The translations under genes and the position numbers were made by a program. The notes below the pieces were generated by a model that saw nothing but the letters and a program-made list of their open reading frames with translations, searched no databases and had not been told where the DNA came from. Positions 22,955 to 34,600 of a DNA stretch of 64,000 nucleotides are shown in pieces (positions within the stretch are counted from its first letter, which is position 1; the number at the start of each line of letters is the position of its first letter). The stretch covers positions 83,579,168 through 83,643,167 of the forward strand of contig NC_089220.1 in NCBI RefSeq assembly GCF_963924675.1, in the 5' to 3' direction. This DNA comes from Phocoena phocoena. Lineage: Eukaryota; Chordata; Mammalia; Artiodactyla; Phocoenidae.

Positions 22955-24103
22955 TTACTGCTGAGCGTGCAGCGCCGCGGCCTCCGTGCCCGCCTGCCAA
23001 GGCTGCGGCCCAGGCACCGAATGGGGCAGAGCGTTGGGCTCTAATTCTGGGCCGCTCTCGGGCCCAGGTGCTTCCCCGACCAGGCTGGGGATGTCTGGAG
23101 CTGTAGAGCGTCGGCGCAAACCCGAGCGGCCAGAGCCGGGGCCGCCCTCGGGGTGGGGGCTAAGGCCGACGGGGGCTTGCACTAAGGCTGGGGGCGCTCC
23201 CTCCAGCACCTCCTGCGAACGCCACCGCCCAACGCCTGAAGACTGGGGCGAGTGTGGTTGTGCCATCAGGGCTCCCGCCCGCAGTCGAGCCGCCTCCTCT
23301 TCGGTCACGGCACCCAACGCCAGGCTCATGCTCCGGCCCAGCTCCGGCCGCTCGCTGCCCTGCACCCGGTGCCGACCGAAGCCCTTACCCCCTGAGCCAG
23401 CCTCGCCGCCGTGACCATGGCCGCCGGCCGCTCGAGCAAAGCGCGCCAGGAGCGGCCGCGGTAGGCGGCGGGGACTGGGTCTTCGGCGCTCCGGGCTGGG
23501 CGCGGGAGCCGGACGGCCAGGGGGGCTGTCGGAGTTGGAGCCCCGGGCCGCGGCGGCGGCGGCTGCGCGGCCCCAGGGCCCGGTGAGGGCCTGCACACAG
23601 GTCCCGTGGCCGCTGGCGGCGGCCAGTTGCAACGCCGTGTGGCCCGCCCGGTTGGTGCGGTCGAGGCGCAGGCCGAGGCGGCGGAAAGAGCGCACTAGGA
23701 ACTCGAGCACCGCCCCGTGGCCGCACGCTGCCGCCCACATCACCGGGCTATTGCCCGCCGAGTCGGCCGCCTCGGGGTCGCCGCTGAACTGCACCAGCAG
23801 TTGCACGGCGTCCAGGTGGCCCCGCTCGCACGCCAAGCTGAGCGCCGTGCGGCCGCGCTCGTCCCGCAGGTTCACTGCTGCACCCTGCTCTAGCAGTAGT
23901 CGCACAAAGCGCGCGCGCAGCGCGGGGTCTGGCAAGCCCACGGCCACCATGAGCGGCGTGCGGCCCTGCTCCGCGCGGCAGTCGATGATGCTGCGGTCCA
24001 GCGCGTCCAGCACAAAGCGGGCCAGGTGCACTTTGCCCGCCTGCATGGCCTCCAGGAAGGTACGCGTACCCGCTCGGGGGCACAGGTCCTTGGGCTTGAG
24101 CAT
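22955..24103 (-). CDS. ANKRD63: ANKRD63, ankyrin repeat domain protein 63 (single exon)
   Basis: One uninterrupted frame of 382 codons plus stop; human is 380. The start is the ATG at 24101-24103 (MLKPKDLCPRAG). The frame stays open for 62 more codons upstream, but that stretch contains no ATG and begins at a GTG, so 24103 is the first usable start. About five ankyrin units are visible: residues about 11-45, 47-79 (GRTPLMVAV), 83-112 (GRTALSLAC), 116-150 (GNSPVMWAA) and 153-175 (GHTALQLAA). The second half is basic, Ser/Pro- and Gly-rich and probably disordered, with an eight-alanine run after residue 179 and motifs SMSLALGAVTEEE and RRRSTAPDIPSL. Biochemical function is not established to my knowledge; the human gene is mainly brain-expressed. 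It is convergent with PAK6 and in tandem with PLCB2. GC content is extreme, so other frames show long shadow ORFs. Confidence 0.95.
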   Translation of the reverse strand: MLKPKDLCPRAGTRTFLEAMQAGKVHLARFVLDALDRSIIDCRAEQGRTPLMVAVGLPDPALRARFVRLLLEQGAAVNLRDERGRTALSLACERGHLDAVQLLVQFSGDPEAADSAGNSPVMWAAACGHGAVLEFLVRSFRRLGLRLDRTNRAGHTALQLAAASGHGTCVQALTGPWGRAAAAAAARGSNSDSPPGRPAPAPSPERRRPSPRRLPRPLLARFARAAGGHGHGGEAGSGGKGFGRHRVQGSERPELGRSMSLALGAVTEEEAARLRAGALMAQPHSPQSSGVGRWRSQEVLEGAPPALVQAPVGLSPHPEGGPGSGRSGLRRRSTAPDIPSLVGEAPGPESGPELEPNALPHSVPGPQPWQAGTEAAALHAQQ

Positions 24104-24689
24104 GGCCTCGGCCGCCGCGCCCAGGCGGCCCGGCAGCTCCGCACGGGGGCGCCCCTGTTTCTGAGCCCCACCGGGCTCCGGCCCCCGCCGACGCTCGGGT
24201 ATGGCTCCCTCCACGCGTGGGCGGCTGCGGCCGAGGGTCCTGAGGTTCCCACTCTGTCCTCCAGCTGCCCCGCCGCTCCTGGGCCGCACGCCCGGCGTCT
24301 CGCTGCTCCTTCCCTGGGCTTCCCGCCTGATGGTGTAGGTTGCTCGCTACTCCGGGCTCCGCGCCTGGCCCGCCACAAGACGACGGGAGCCGAAGCTCGG
24401 GCCCCTCCTGACTCTCCCGCTGCTTTCCCAGTGTCCGGCGCCCCTCAGTCCGTCGTGGCTGGGAGCCACGCCACTCACCCACACCCGGGGCAGCACCGCT
24501 CCCCTGCTGAGACGGTGGCGCCCGCCGTGCGCGCCTGCCTCTAGCCCTGGCGGGGCGCGCCGCTCCTCAATCTCCCGGCGCCGCTCCTCCGCCTCCTCCC
24601 CTCTCGCGGGGGCCGGGCCACGCCAGGGCGCTTGCTCCTTACTTGGGGGGCTTGGCGGCGCGGGAGTCGCCGCCCGCATAGATACCTGG

Positions 24690-24696
24690 TTTTATA
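24690..24696 (-). promoter_or_regulatory. ANKRD63: Candidate TATA box for ANKRD63
   Basis: Minus-strand ACTATAAAACCAGG, with TATAAAA at 24696 down to 24690, lies 587 nt upstream of the start codon inside GC-rich DNA. A start site about 25-30 nt downstream would fall near 24660-24665. The motif stands out because the surrounding kilobase is strongly G+C. Confidence 0.4.
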
Positions 24697-25449
24697 GTCT
24701 CGGGGGTCTGCATGGCAATGGCTACTCAGGAAGCGGGCTGAGCCGTCAGGGCCGAAACTGACGGGGCGGCGGAGACCGCCCCTGACCTTCACCCACCTCT
24801 CGGTGGGCCACGACGTCGGGGAGCAGCTTCTCCTCCGCGCTTCCCTGGGGCTGCGGCAGCGGGGGCGGGGCGGGGGCTGCTCGCAGGGGGCCACATGCAC
24901 CCGACCGGGCCAATCCCAAAGTCACAGTCTTCTCTCCCCACCCTCCGCCCCCACCGGAGTCGGTGCCCGGGGCTCCATAGAAACTGGAGGGACCCTGAGC
25001 CCGTCGAAGAAGACGAGGGCTGCCCCCATCGGTGCGGCTGGAAGGAAGTGGGACCCCATGAGGGCAGAACTGGACCATAAGCACGCTGGGGGTGGTGGCG
25101 AAAGGCGGACGGGGAGTAAATCACTCCCCAAATCGGGGAGGGGGGAGTACCTACGCTGCGCGGGGTCGGGGGCCCTCAGTCTGGCTGGGAACCGCCACTG
25201 GAAGTGTAGCGAATCACGCACGCACACACAATTGTTCCTCCCGCACACGCTGATTCGGCGCGGGGGTGGCGGTGGGGGAGTGCGCTCTCGTATCTCGGAC
25301 GTCTCCAACCGAGACTAACGCGCCCGCCTGCCAGCTCCCGGCGGCTGAGAAGCTGGCGGTGCGGAGACGCGGCGAGTGGAGCGGGCGCCTTAAGATCCGG
25401 GAGTACTGCAGCTGCGTTAGCAACTCCTCGGTGCCGCCTCCCCGCTGTT

Positions 25450-28400
25450 TCAGGACCCATCGCCACCCCGGAAAGAGCAAGGGACATGCACACCTCCCCC
25501 AGGGTCCCCATCTCCCTCTTGAGCACAAAACCACCCCCAGACCACAGGGCTCTGACCTTGACCACTAGCTGAACCCTTCCGAGATAAGAAGAGAGCACGA
25601 ATCAACAGAGTGTGAGAAAACTACCGTATCCCCTCTCCCTCCGGCCCGCTGCTCCGCCCTGGGGGGGTGGGGGGGGAGGAGCAGGCCTCGGAGGAGGGGA
25701 GTCAGAGCACCTAAGAGCTGCAGAGGGTGGGAAGGTGTGTAGGGTTGGAATGGATATTTGTGAAAAAAGAAGTGAGTCAGGTATCGACTACAGAATTTAC
25801 TGAGACTTTTTGTGAGCTAGGTATTGTGTGTTCCCAGCCGTGGGAAATACAGAGGCGGAAATTCGGTTCTGGATGGAAGAAACCTCCCCTCTCAAGCGGG
25901 AAAACAAGATCGGGACATAAAAAGTCGAGTTTATCGCCTAGGGGCTGAATACGTATGTTAAATACAAAACGGAGACAGTCCCTGGAGGAGAAAATGGAGT
26001 TGTGGGGAAAGGCGGACTCTAGGGTCTTCTGAGAATAGGGCTTCTGAGATGGTCTTCAAGGATGTGTGGGAGCTGGCTGCTAAGAAACAAGGGCACGTAA
26101 GCAGGGAAAACACCTTTAGTGCTGAGGGCTGCTTTAAGGGGTCCCTTTATATGAAAGACAGGAAATTAAGGGAAGAATAAAGGTGTCCTCAGCCTGGGTA
26201 AAGCAGTGACCAGAAGCTTTGCAGCAGGCTCTGCCTGGGGAAAGGTATGGGCAAGGAGAGGATTTGCCTCTGGGAAAAGCCCGTGGGCCCAGATGGGGGA
26301 GTGGCAAAGTGGGCACATAGCTCTGCACCCTGAGCTTCTCACCTCTCTCCAGCTCCCAGGCTTCAGAGATGCCCACATGGCATCGGGGCCAGCCGTGAAG
26401 CAGGGACTCCCACTTCCCTCTCTCCTGGACAGAGCATGTGATGTATGCCTGTGCACACCGTGAAGCGTCCCCCTTCTGACTTTTTGAGTTTTTTAATCCC
26501 CCTACTCTGAGATCTGCCGCTTTTCTCTCATGGTGTCACCGAAAGGGCATTTGACAGCAGAGTTAAGTCCCAGCTTGAAGGCATTTACTAGCAGTGTGGC
26601 TCCAGGCCTGCATGCTCTCATCTGCAAAAGGAAGCCAAGAACACCAACCCTGCCTGCTGCAAGCAACAGCAAGCTAGGGAGTGTCAGGGAAAGAGCTGCA
26701 CAGTTATTCAGAGTGCAGAAAGCCCAATCCCACCCACAGACCTGCGGGCCCCAACTGGAGTAGGAATAGACTCGCCAAGCCTAGTAAGGACGCAGGAATG
26801 CTCTCCCTGTTTACTCAGGTAGCAGAAGAAAGGTTTTCTTCTCTTCATGACTCAATTTCCCTTTTCTGCAGCATGAAGAAAATTGCTTTCTTCTCTTCTT
26901 TCTCTGTTTCCAGGGTTAGGGGAGGGGGTATCCCAGGAAACTGTGTGGCAGGCCAGCCCAACAATCCAGGCAGTGACACTCCCAGGTGGAGGAGAGAAGC
27001 AGCAGGAACACAGAAGGGGCACCGGTCCCAAAGAGCCCTGCCCCTCCTCCCTGAGCCAGCTCAGCCTCATTTTTGTCCTTTTTCTCTGTGGTGGATGGAG
27101 AGAGTGCCGGGGAAGAAGAGGAGCTGAATCAGGGCCTCACCCTGGCCCGTCAGAGTGTGCTGTGCTGGGTACTCTCTGGAAGGAGCGGCCGTTCCATTGC
27201 CCCAGCTGGTACTACCAACCCAGCCAGGCCTGAGGTGGGATGGGGGGGGCAGTGCCACGTCTCATGCCCTAAAGCCTTTGCTCTGACTTCCCAGTGGGCT
27301 CAGCATGTTCTGAGCAGAAAAGAAATAGCAACGATGAAAAAAAGCTGAGACTCTGCTGAGGAGGATCGAGGCCCCAACAGCCGGAATTAGAAGCTGTCGC
27401 TTAGGGAGCTGAAGGCTGACAGGCGATGGAGCTGAGGCAGGCAGGGGGCAGGCAGGCACGCCACACTCCCCTTCCCTCCCACCTGCTGAGCCTCCCCCTT
27501 GCAGGCCCCAGGCTGGCAAAAGGGCTTCCTCCCAGAGGCGGCTCAGGCCTGCAGTCTGTCACTCTGTCTGCAGCTGCCCCCCTTCGCAGGCCCCCTTCTT
27601 TCTTCCTCAAGTGTCACCAGCCCCCTCACCCTGTCACGTTGCACCAGCTCAGCAGGGTTGGGCCTGGTGGCACGTGGCTGGGAGATCCAGAGAGCTGGGG
27701 GGGGTGGGTTGTGAGTCAGCAGGGGACTCTGGCGTCTGAGTCAGCAGTGGGATTGGGAAGGGGGTAGGGACCCTTCTTTTGATGCAAAAGGTGAAACTGA
27801 GGCATGCCAAGTGGATAGGGAAGCTGGCCTCAGCCCCACAGATCTGCAGCAGGAGTGGAAGCCAGGTGTTCTTCCCTTGCTCTAGAGCCCTGAGGGAGGG
27901 CATCAGTTCTTCCTCTGCACATCCCCTGAGGCCAGAGATTAATTCCCATCCAGGGCCCAAGGACTGTGGCATTTTCCCAGGGGCACCCTGCCCTTTTTCC
28001 AGAGGACAGAAAGCAGGGAGGTGGGTATTTGCCCTGCCCTCCTGGGAAGCCCCCAGCCTGCTGTGCAGAGGCCTCTCCGGGAGGGAGGACTGTATCCCCT
28101 TCCCTATTCCTGGGCTTCTCAGCCCCAGACTGGAGGCCTAGAGACTCTGCCTGGCCTGACTAAGGGGCAGAGAAGGCAGTCTTCTTCCCCTGAGCGGTCA
28201 CTGGTCAAAGCTAGGGACTGCCCAGTGGGCCCTATTTGGCACTGGCTCCGGCTTATGCCCCATGCCCAGGTCAGTGAGTTCCTCTAGGCCTGGATCCTCA
28301 TCCCTGTGAGGTTCTACCCCTGGGTTGGGGAGGAGATGGGGCAGCTGAGTGCTCAGCTGGAGTGCTGAAGACAGGGCACTGCCCTGGGATGTAGGTGTCC

Positions 28401-30287
28401 CGCCCTCCGCTGTCTCCAGTGTGTATGCAGGCTGACCAATGACAGGCCTTACTCCTGTGAATGCGCAGGCCCCTAGCCTCACCCTGCAGCCAGGGACTGC
28501 TAGCATCACAGAGATCAAGCCCCCAGAGGGATGGGGGGAGAGGCTAATGGCATTTGCTATAACTCTCTGATAAGAAAACAGTCCAGAATCAACACCCACC
28601 CTGCCTCTCCGAAGCCAGTGTCTGTTTTCATTTGGGATTTGGGACTATGCCAATAGGTGCAGTGAACAGCTGCCCAGAAGCCTCTCTACAGCCTGTGTTT
28701 GGGTCAACCATAACGGCCCCAGGAGCCTGAGAATACGACCGGTCTAAGTCTGCCTAAAGGGGCCCAGGTGGCCTGACAGCTTGCGACTCCCCAAGAGGGT
28801 GGGGGGCACCTTTGCAGGAGGCTCTTCTGCTCCAGCCCTGAGGGTGGAGACAAGGAAGGGCCACATCTGGTGAGGAGTGGAGCAGAAGGGTGACATCATT
28901 TTCCAGTGGTTGTGGCATCAGGGCCGGCAGATGGGGAAGTGAATCCTCTTCAAGCCCAGAGGCAGGGCCATTCCACTGGGCTCTAGAAGGGACCTCATGC
29001 TCAGGTCAATTCTCATGGACTTTTTCCCCAGCCCACTTCATTTGGGGGGCAGTCTACTCCGCTGCCCCCCCCCCATTTCTTTTATTTATTTTTGGCTGCG
29101 TTGGGTCTTCGTTGCTGCGCGCGGGCTTCTCATTGCAGTGGCTTCTCTTGTTGCAGAGCACAGGCTGTAGGTGCTCAGGCTTCAGTAGTTGTCACTCGCG
29201 GGATCTAGAGCACAGGCTCAGTAGTTGTGGCGCATGGGCTTAGCTGCTCCGCGGCATGTGGGATCTTCCCGGACCAGGGATCAAACCCGTGTCTCCTGCA
29301 TTGGCAGGTGGATTCTTAACCACTGCGCCACCTGGGAAGCCCTGCCCATCCCCACCCGCCTTTCTTAGCTGTAGAACAGAGGCCAGGCTTAGGCAGGAAA
29401 TCTTGAGACAGGGTTCTTTAGTAGGAGTAAGAAAGAGAAAAATAAATAAACCTCATAAAGTCAGGAGAGAAAATGGCGCTGACCTTGTCAGGACAGCCTG
29501 AGCTGGGACACATGCTGGGAAGTACCCCCCAGGCCTAGGAAAAGGGGTGGCTGGGCCCTGGGTGGGAGAGTGCACAAAAGGCCATCCTTCTCCCCTCACC
29601 CCCAGCCCCAGTTGTCTCAGTGGCCTGAGGGCCACACAGCTGAGGCAGCTTTTCCACATCAGCCTCCCATCCCCCAAAGGCAGGAGGCAGGGAAAGCACC
29701 TTAGCCTGGGATCCTGGGAGCAGCTGTCCCCAGGGAGCTGGAAGGAAGTGCTGGACTCTGTATCAGGGAGCTGACAATGAGGCCAACTCAGGGCAAGCCC
29801 GAGATGGGGCCTAGAAGCCAGGGTGAGCTGCCCGCCTTATGGCAGGAGAGTTTGGAGTTTGGACCTGCTTGAACTACAGGTGATGGAGTAGAGGTTCCAG
29901 GTGGCCAGGCCTAACCCTCCAGGTGAGGAAACTGAGTCTATAGCGGCACACTAGGAAATGCAGACTGAGGCCAGGGCCCCATTTCATGCCTCCAAGTTCG
30001 TATTCTTTTGCCCTCAACAAAAATGTGACAGACGCTTGTTCAGAGGGGAAGCGGAAGCAGGAGGGGCAGGATGTTGGACGGAGAGGACCTCAGACCCCAG
30101 ACGGGCCCCAGCTGGCCTGCTTCCTGCCTCCTCCTTAGCCTGGCTGTTGAGAAAGGGGCTCCAGTGTCCAAGGGAGTCCAGCTTCCCGCAGCATCACGGT
30201 GCTGGGGCCCTTTCCTCGAGGGGGAATGGTCTCACGTCCCAGAGAAGGGTGAATGTCCTTGCAGAACGTCCCAAGGGCATGGGGGCA
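25450..30287. other. Intergenic DNA between ANKRD63 and PLCB2, including the PLCB2 3' UTR
   Basis: No coding frame is supported. It contains one SINE (29072-29341). The PLCB2 3' UTR must start at 30287 and run leftwards; no canonical minus-strand AATAAA appears before the SINE tail. Confidence 0.6.
29072..29341 (-). mobile_element. CHR-1-like SINE downstream of PLCB2
   Basis: Same architecture as the element at 5769, minus strand, tail AAATAAATAAAAG. Flanks are C-rich and a duplication cannot be set cleanly. Its tail supplies the nearest AATAAA motifs downstream of the PLCB2 stop. Confidence 0.88.
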
Positions 30288-31677
30288 TCAGAGGAGGGTC
30301 TCCTGGGCGTCTGTCTTCTCTGTGAGTGCATCCTGCTCACACAGCTCCCTGGAGACCCTGCAGGGCCTCTCAGGCTTGTCCTCCTCCGCAGAGGGCAAGC
30401 AGGCTCTGAGGTAGGTCCTCACCGACTCCTTCACTTCCACCTCCAGGCCCTTCATCTTGGCCTTGTACTGTGCCAGTGCCTCCTGCTGGAACTGTGGGGA
30501 CAGCAAGGACCACCCCCTGGCTCAGCATGGGCCACCCGCCCACTCTTCCTCGCCTGAACAGTGGAACCAGGAGATGCCTGGTTTGTTCAGACCTCCCAGG
30601 AGATCAGGGTGGGAGGTGGGGGTAGTGGAGCCCATCAGGGGGTCTTTCAGGAGAGGGAATACCAACCAAGCAAAGAGATCTGCAGAGCTGCCTCATGATC
30701 CCCTGGGAATCAGAGCCCTGACCCACTGGAGAGGGGCAAGTCCCCCACAACCACCCACCTCTTGACTCGCAGCTCCCCAGAGCTGGGTCCCTTTACACCC
30801 TGGAGCCAGGCCAGCTCTGCTGTGGGCCAGGGTAGTGGTCGTCCCCCCCCCCCCCAACCCCGTCACCTGCTTTTCCATCTCCCGGATCTGTTCCAGGCAG
30901 GCTGCCTGCTTCTCTTCCAGCTTCTCCTGGTGCCTCTCCAGGTTCTCTGTCATCTGGGCAGGAGTGAGAGACAGAGAATCAGGACAGCATAGGCAGGCAG
31001 TCTGGGGTGAAATCAGCTACAATCCCAGTCAACGAGCTGGGAGCCTTTGGACAAATTCCTTAACCTTTGAAAAGTTGGGTTTTTGTTTTGTTTTGTTTTT
31101 TAATTTGTAAAATGAGGATAATAGTACCTGTCTTGCTGGATTGTGAAGGATTATATGAGACAGTTCGTGTGAAGCACCCGGCTTAGTGCCTGCACAAGGT
31201 CAGGACTCAGGAGCTGGTAGCTCTGTTACTGTTGTTAGTAATCCCCAGGGAGCTTTAGGGCCATTCTCCACAGGGCTTTCCTTCTTCTTCTGACTCCCTG
31301 GAAGCCTAACTCTGGAAGCTCCCTTGCTCCCTCTTACCCACCCACCCCAATCCCACCTCCCCTTGGCCAGCTGGCCCATATCATTTCCATCGAGGGCAGC
31401 TGGCCAAAGACAGGCTCCTTTAGGCTGGTATCCCAACCTCTGCACAAAGGTCAGAACCCTGGATGGCCTGGGGGAAGCCCCTCCCCTCTACTGCCTCTCC
31501 CCCCATCCCTAGCTGGTGGGCCACTCTAAACAGTGCATCTCCTAAGGGCAAAGTAAAGGCCTTGGGGCCACTCCTCTCAGAGAGAGAGTGTGTTTGGGAA
31601 GGGCACAGCTCTTACACACCTGCTTGAGGACCTGCACCACCTCCTGGATGTGGGAGTTGTTAATCTCTCTCTTCAAC
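30288..31677 (-). CDS. PLCB2: PLCB2 exons 30-32: coiled coil and C-terminus
   Basis: Exons 31677-31620 ([19 protein letters not shown]), 30953-30867 ([16 protein letters not shown]) and 30491-30288 ([16 protein letters not shown] onward), with TGA at 30290-30288. The protein ends ETLL, a class I PDZ-ligand type tail. The last coding exon is 204 nt. Confidence 0.94.
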
Positions 31678-34600
31678 CTGTTGGGGTGATCAGAGTTTCA
31701 GAGAGGGCAGGAGGCCCCCGGGAAGAGCTGGATGAGACAAATTCTCCACAGGGTGTAGGCAACATGAGAACTCCATCGCAGAACCCTCTGTGGCTGGCAT
31801 GCATCTATGTCTGGTCTGGGAACCAGCCAGAGAGGTAAGCATGGGGACCCAAGGAGGATCTAAGGAGATATTGGGAGCCCTGGGGGCCCTTTGAGGGAAG
31901 GGCTTCCTCACTAAAACACACTGTTCTTCAAGGCATGCATGGGAAAGTGTAGGTGGGAATCAGCTCTCCCAAGGTTTCACCTCCCTCTTTACACACTTGA
32001 TTTTCCCTTAAATTCTCCTCTTTCCTCAAATAGTGGTGGCATCTGTGTTTTGCCTAAGGAGGACATTCTCTGATCAGAGGTGACAGAAGTAGAATTAACT
32101 TTCCAGCACAAGGAGACAGGCACATCTCTGGGAAGCAAGTCAGGACCCACTTGTAGGAAGGCCCCTTCCCACCCAGTGTGGTTCTTGCTCAGCACTGGGC
32201 CTGGAGTTTGAGTCCTGTGCCTCCCCTCCAGGGCTTACCTCTCCTGAGCCATCTTGTCTGTGGTGACCTTCATCATGGCCTGGATCCGATCCAGCCTCTT
32301 GGCCTCCAGCTTTTTCTTCACCTCTTTGGTGTCACTGCAGAGAAACAGGCATCAGGAAGATGCTTCCTGCGACTTGGGCCCTCCTGGGAGGTAAGAGTCA
32401 GGCGTAGAAGGGAGGCAGTCTTACGTCTCCAAAGTCTCCTTGAGGGTCTTCAGCTCTGCAGCCTGTTTCTCTCTGGCCAGCTCCATCATCTTGGTCATTT
32501 GCTGAGGGAGAGGAAGGACCGGCTAAGCTAAGACCGAGGAGATGCCCTTGGCTGTGCAGAGGGTGTGGGGTCGGTCGGGCCCTCGCTCCCTCCCCTCCCC
32601 GACGCTGGCACCTCGGCCACTTGCTGCGCCCTGCACCTCAGGACACACTCGCACTGCTCCTCGCCCTGCTGCAGCAGCTCCAGCTCCAGCCTGTCCCTCA
32701 GCTCTCGCAGACGCGCGCCCGCGCCCTCGGGGCCTTCGGCCGGCGCCGACCCGGCGGGGTCCTCGGCCGGCGGGGTCCTGCGGAGGCCATGTGGGGACAA
32801 GCCGTGAGCCCCAGGCCGCCCGCGCCCGAGCCGCGGGGGGCAGGATGCCTCCGCTGCCCTTACCTCTTTATGCAGGAGCCTTTCCCCGGGCCGAGCTTGC
32901 GGCCCCGGCCCTCGCCGCCGCCCCCAGCGCCCGGCGGCCGGAGCTCGGCCCGCTGCGCCGTGCGCCTCTGCAGCAGCTCCTCCCAGCGTCGCGCGCCGCG
33001 CCGCTCCAGCTCCCGCAGCTCCTTCTCGTGCCGCCGCTGCAGCTTCACGACGCTCTTCAGCTCCCGCAGCTCCTCCAGGCTAGCGGTCCGCGGCTCTGCT
33101 GGGGCAGGCGTGAGGCGCGCGCCCCCCGGGAACCGCCCCCACCCCCGAGTCCCGGACCCTCCCCGGGCTCGACCCCAGCGTGACTCGGTCTCAGCAGGCC
33201 TTACCCGCAGCTTCTCTCGTGGCCTCCTCCCTGGCCTTGGCCCCGGCTGCTGCAAGAGCCAAAGGAGAGGCTCTCCGATGCCCTCGGCTCGGCCGCTCCC
33301 GCGCCTCCCGGGGGTGGCGGTGTGGGCCCCCTGCTGCGCACTGCCCAGCCCGAGGCTTCACATGCAGCCGTTCCCTCCCCAGGTGCAAGTTTTCGGGGTG
33401 GTTTTTGGTTTTGTTTTTATAGAGAACTGCCACCTGTCTGGGATGTGCCTACCGGCGCAGCGGAGAGATCGAGACCCTTCCGGTAGGTGCGGGGACCCTG
33501 CAGTGCGTACCTGCTGACCCGTTGCTCGTTAAAGCTGATGCCCCATTGACCTGGCGGGCAACTGGACTCCCGAGAGGGAAGGGATTCTGTGTAGGGAGAG
33601 CGTGTTAGGAAGGTGTCTCTCTCCCTGAGCCCTGGACTCCGCCCCCTCCCTCATCTTCCCAAGGAGAGGGTGAAGCTCGTGGGGGCCCCTGGCAGTGGAC
33701 CTGACAACACAGACCTCAGGCAGGCCTCCCATGGCTTCCTTGAGCTTCACAGACTTATCATGAGCACTGAAGAACTTGATGGGATTAGTGAGGGCCACCG
33801 TGAGATCTGGGTGCACAGGGACATGATGGGCCTGATAAGGAGATGTACCTGGGGGCCTCCCCCATCCTCACCTACGCCAGAATACCCTGTCCTGCCCCCC
33901 TCTGGAGGCTGGCTTGCGGAGAGAGGAGGGGGGATGGACACCCTGGGGCTTCCAACATTCCAGGGGCCTCCCACCTGCCCAGGTGTCAGGTACATAGTCC
34001 TTCATCTCCAGGAAGACGAAGAGTGCAGGCATGGTGAGTGGCATGTTGCTCTCGCTGTGCAGGCACAGATGGTGGTATCCTGTGGGACATGACCGGGTGG
34101 CCAGTGAGCCAGAGCCCGCTGCTGCCCAGCACTGCTCACCAGCAGCCCAGTACTCGACCCTGCTGGCTCTAGTCTGGTTCTACCTCACGTGGTTACTGTT
34201 AGGATTAAGCGAGAAAGTGTTATAAGCCCGTAAAGCATTTTAAGTGCCCAAGAAGTGTCAGCTACTTGGGAAACTGCCCCAGTAGTTTCAGAGAATTAGA
34301 GACATTGTGTTGGGTGGGCAGAGTCCCCACCTCTGTCAGTTTCCTGGAGAGGTACTATTCCTGCCCCACTTTCCCAGGCTGATAAAATGACAAGGCCACC
34401 TCCCTGAAGCTGCCCCACACTCTGGACGGGATCCTGATGCTGGTCTTGGTCTCAGACCCACTGGGAACAGCAAAGAAGAACCCCTATCCTTACCAGAATT
34501 CAGGGCGTTGACGGGGATGATGCGGTGTCCAAGAAACTTGTTGCCGTCCTCCATCACAGCCACCCTGAGGGAGGCCAGCTCAGGCATCAAGATCTGGGGA

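Larger units (their letters stand above)
22940..24900. promoter_or_regulatory. ANKRD63: CpG island over the ANKRD63 promoter and whole CDS
   Basis: CpG dinucleotides are dense from the stop codon region through the start and about 800 nt further upstream, including many GGCGGC and CCGCC blocks. A second CpG-dense block at about 25150-25450 is separated by ordinary sequence. Judged by eye; no observed/expected ratio was computed. Confidence 0.7.

Noticed and set aside
23535..24544. Plus-strand ORFs of 209 and 172 codons opposite ANKRD63
   Set aside because: Low-complexity Arg/Ala/Pro reading created by GC content opposite a real gene.
32542..33517. Overlapping plus-strand ORFs of 213 and 298 codons
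   Set aside because: Antisense shadows of PLCB2 exons 25-27 in a CpG-rich block; no recognisable domain and no splice logic.
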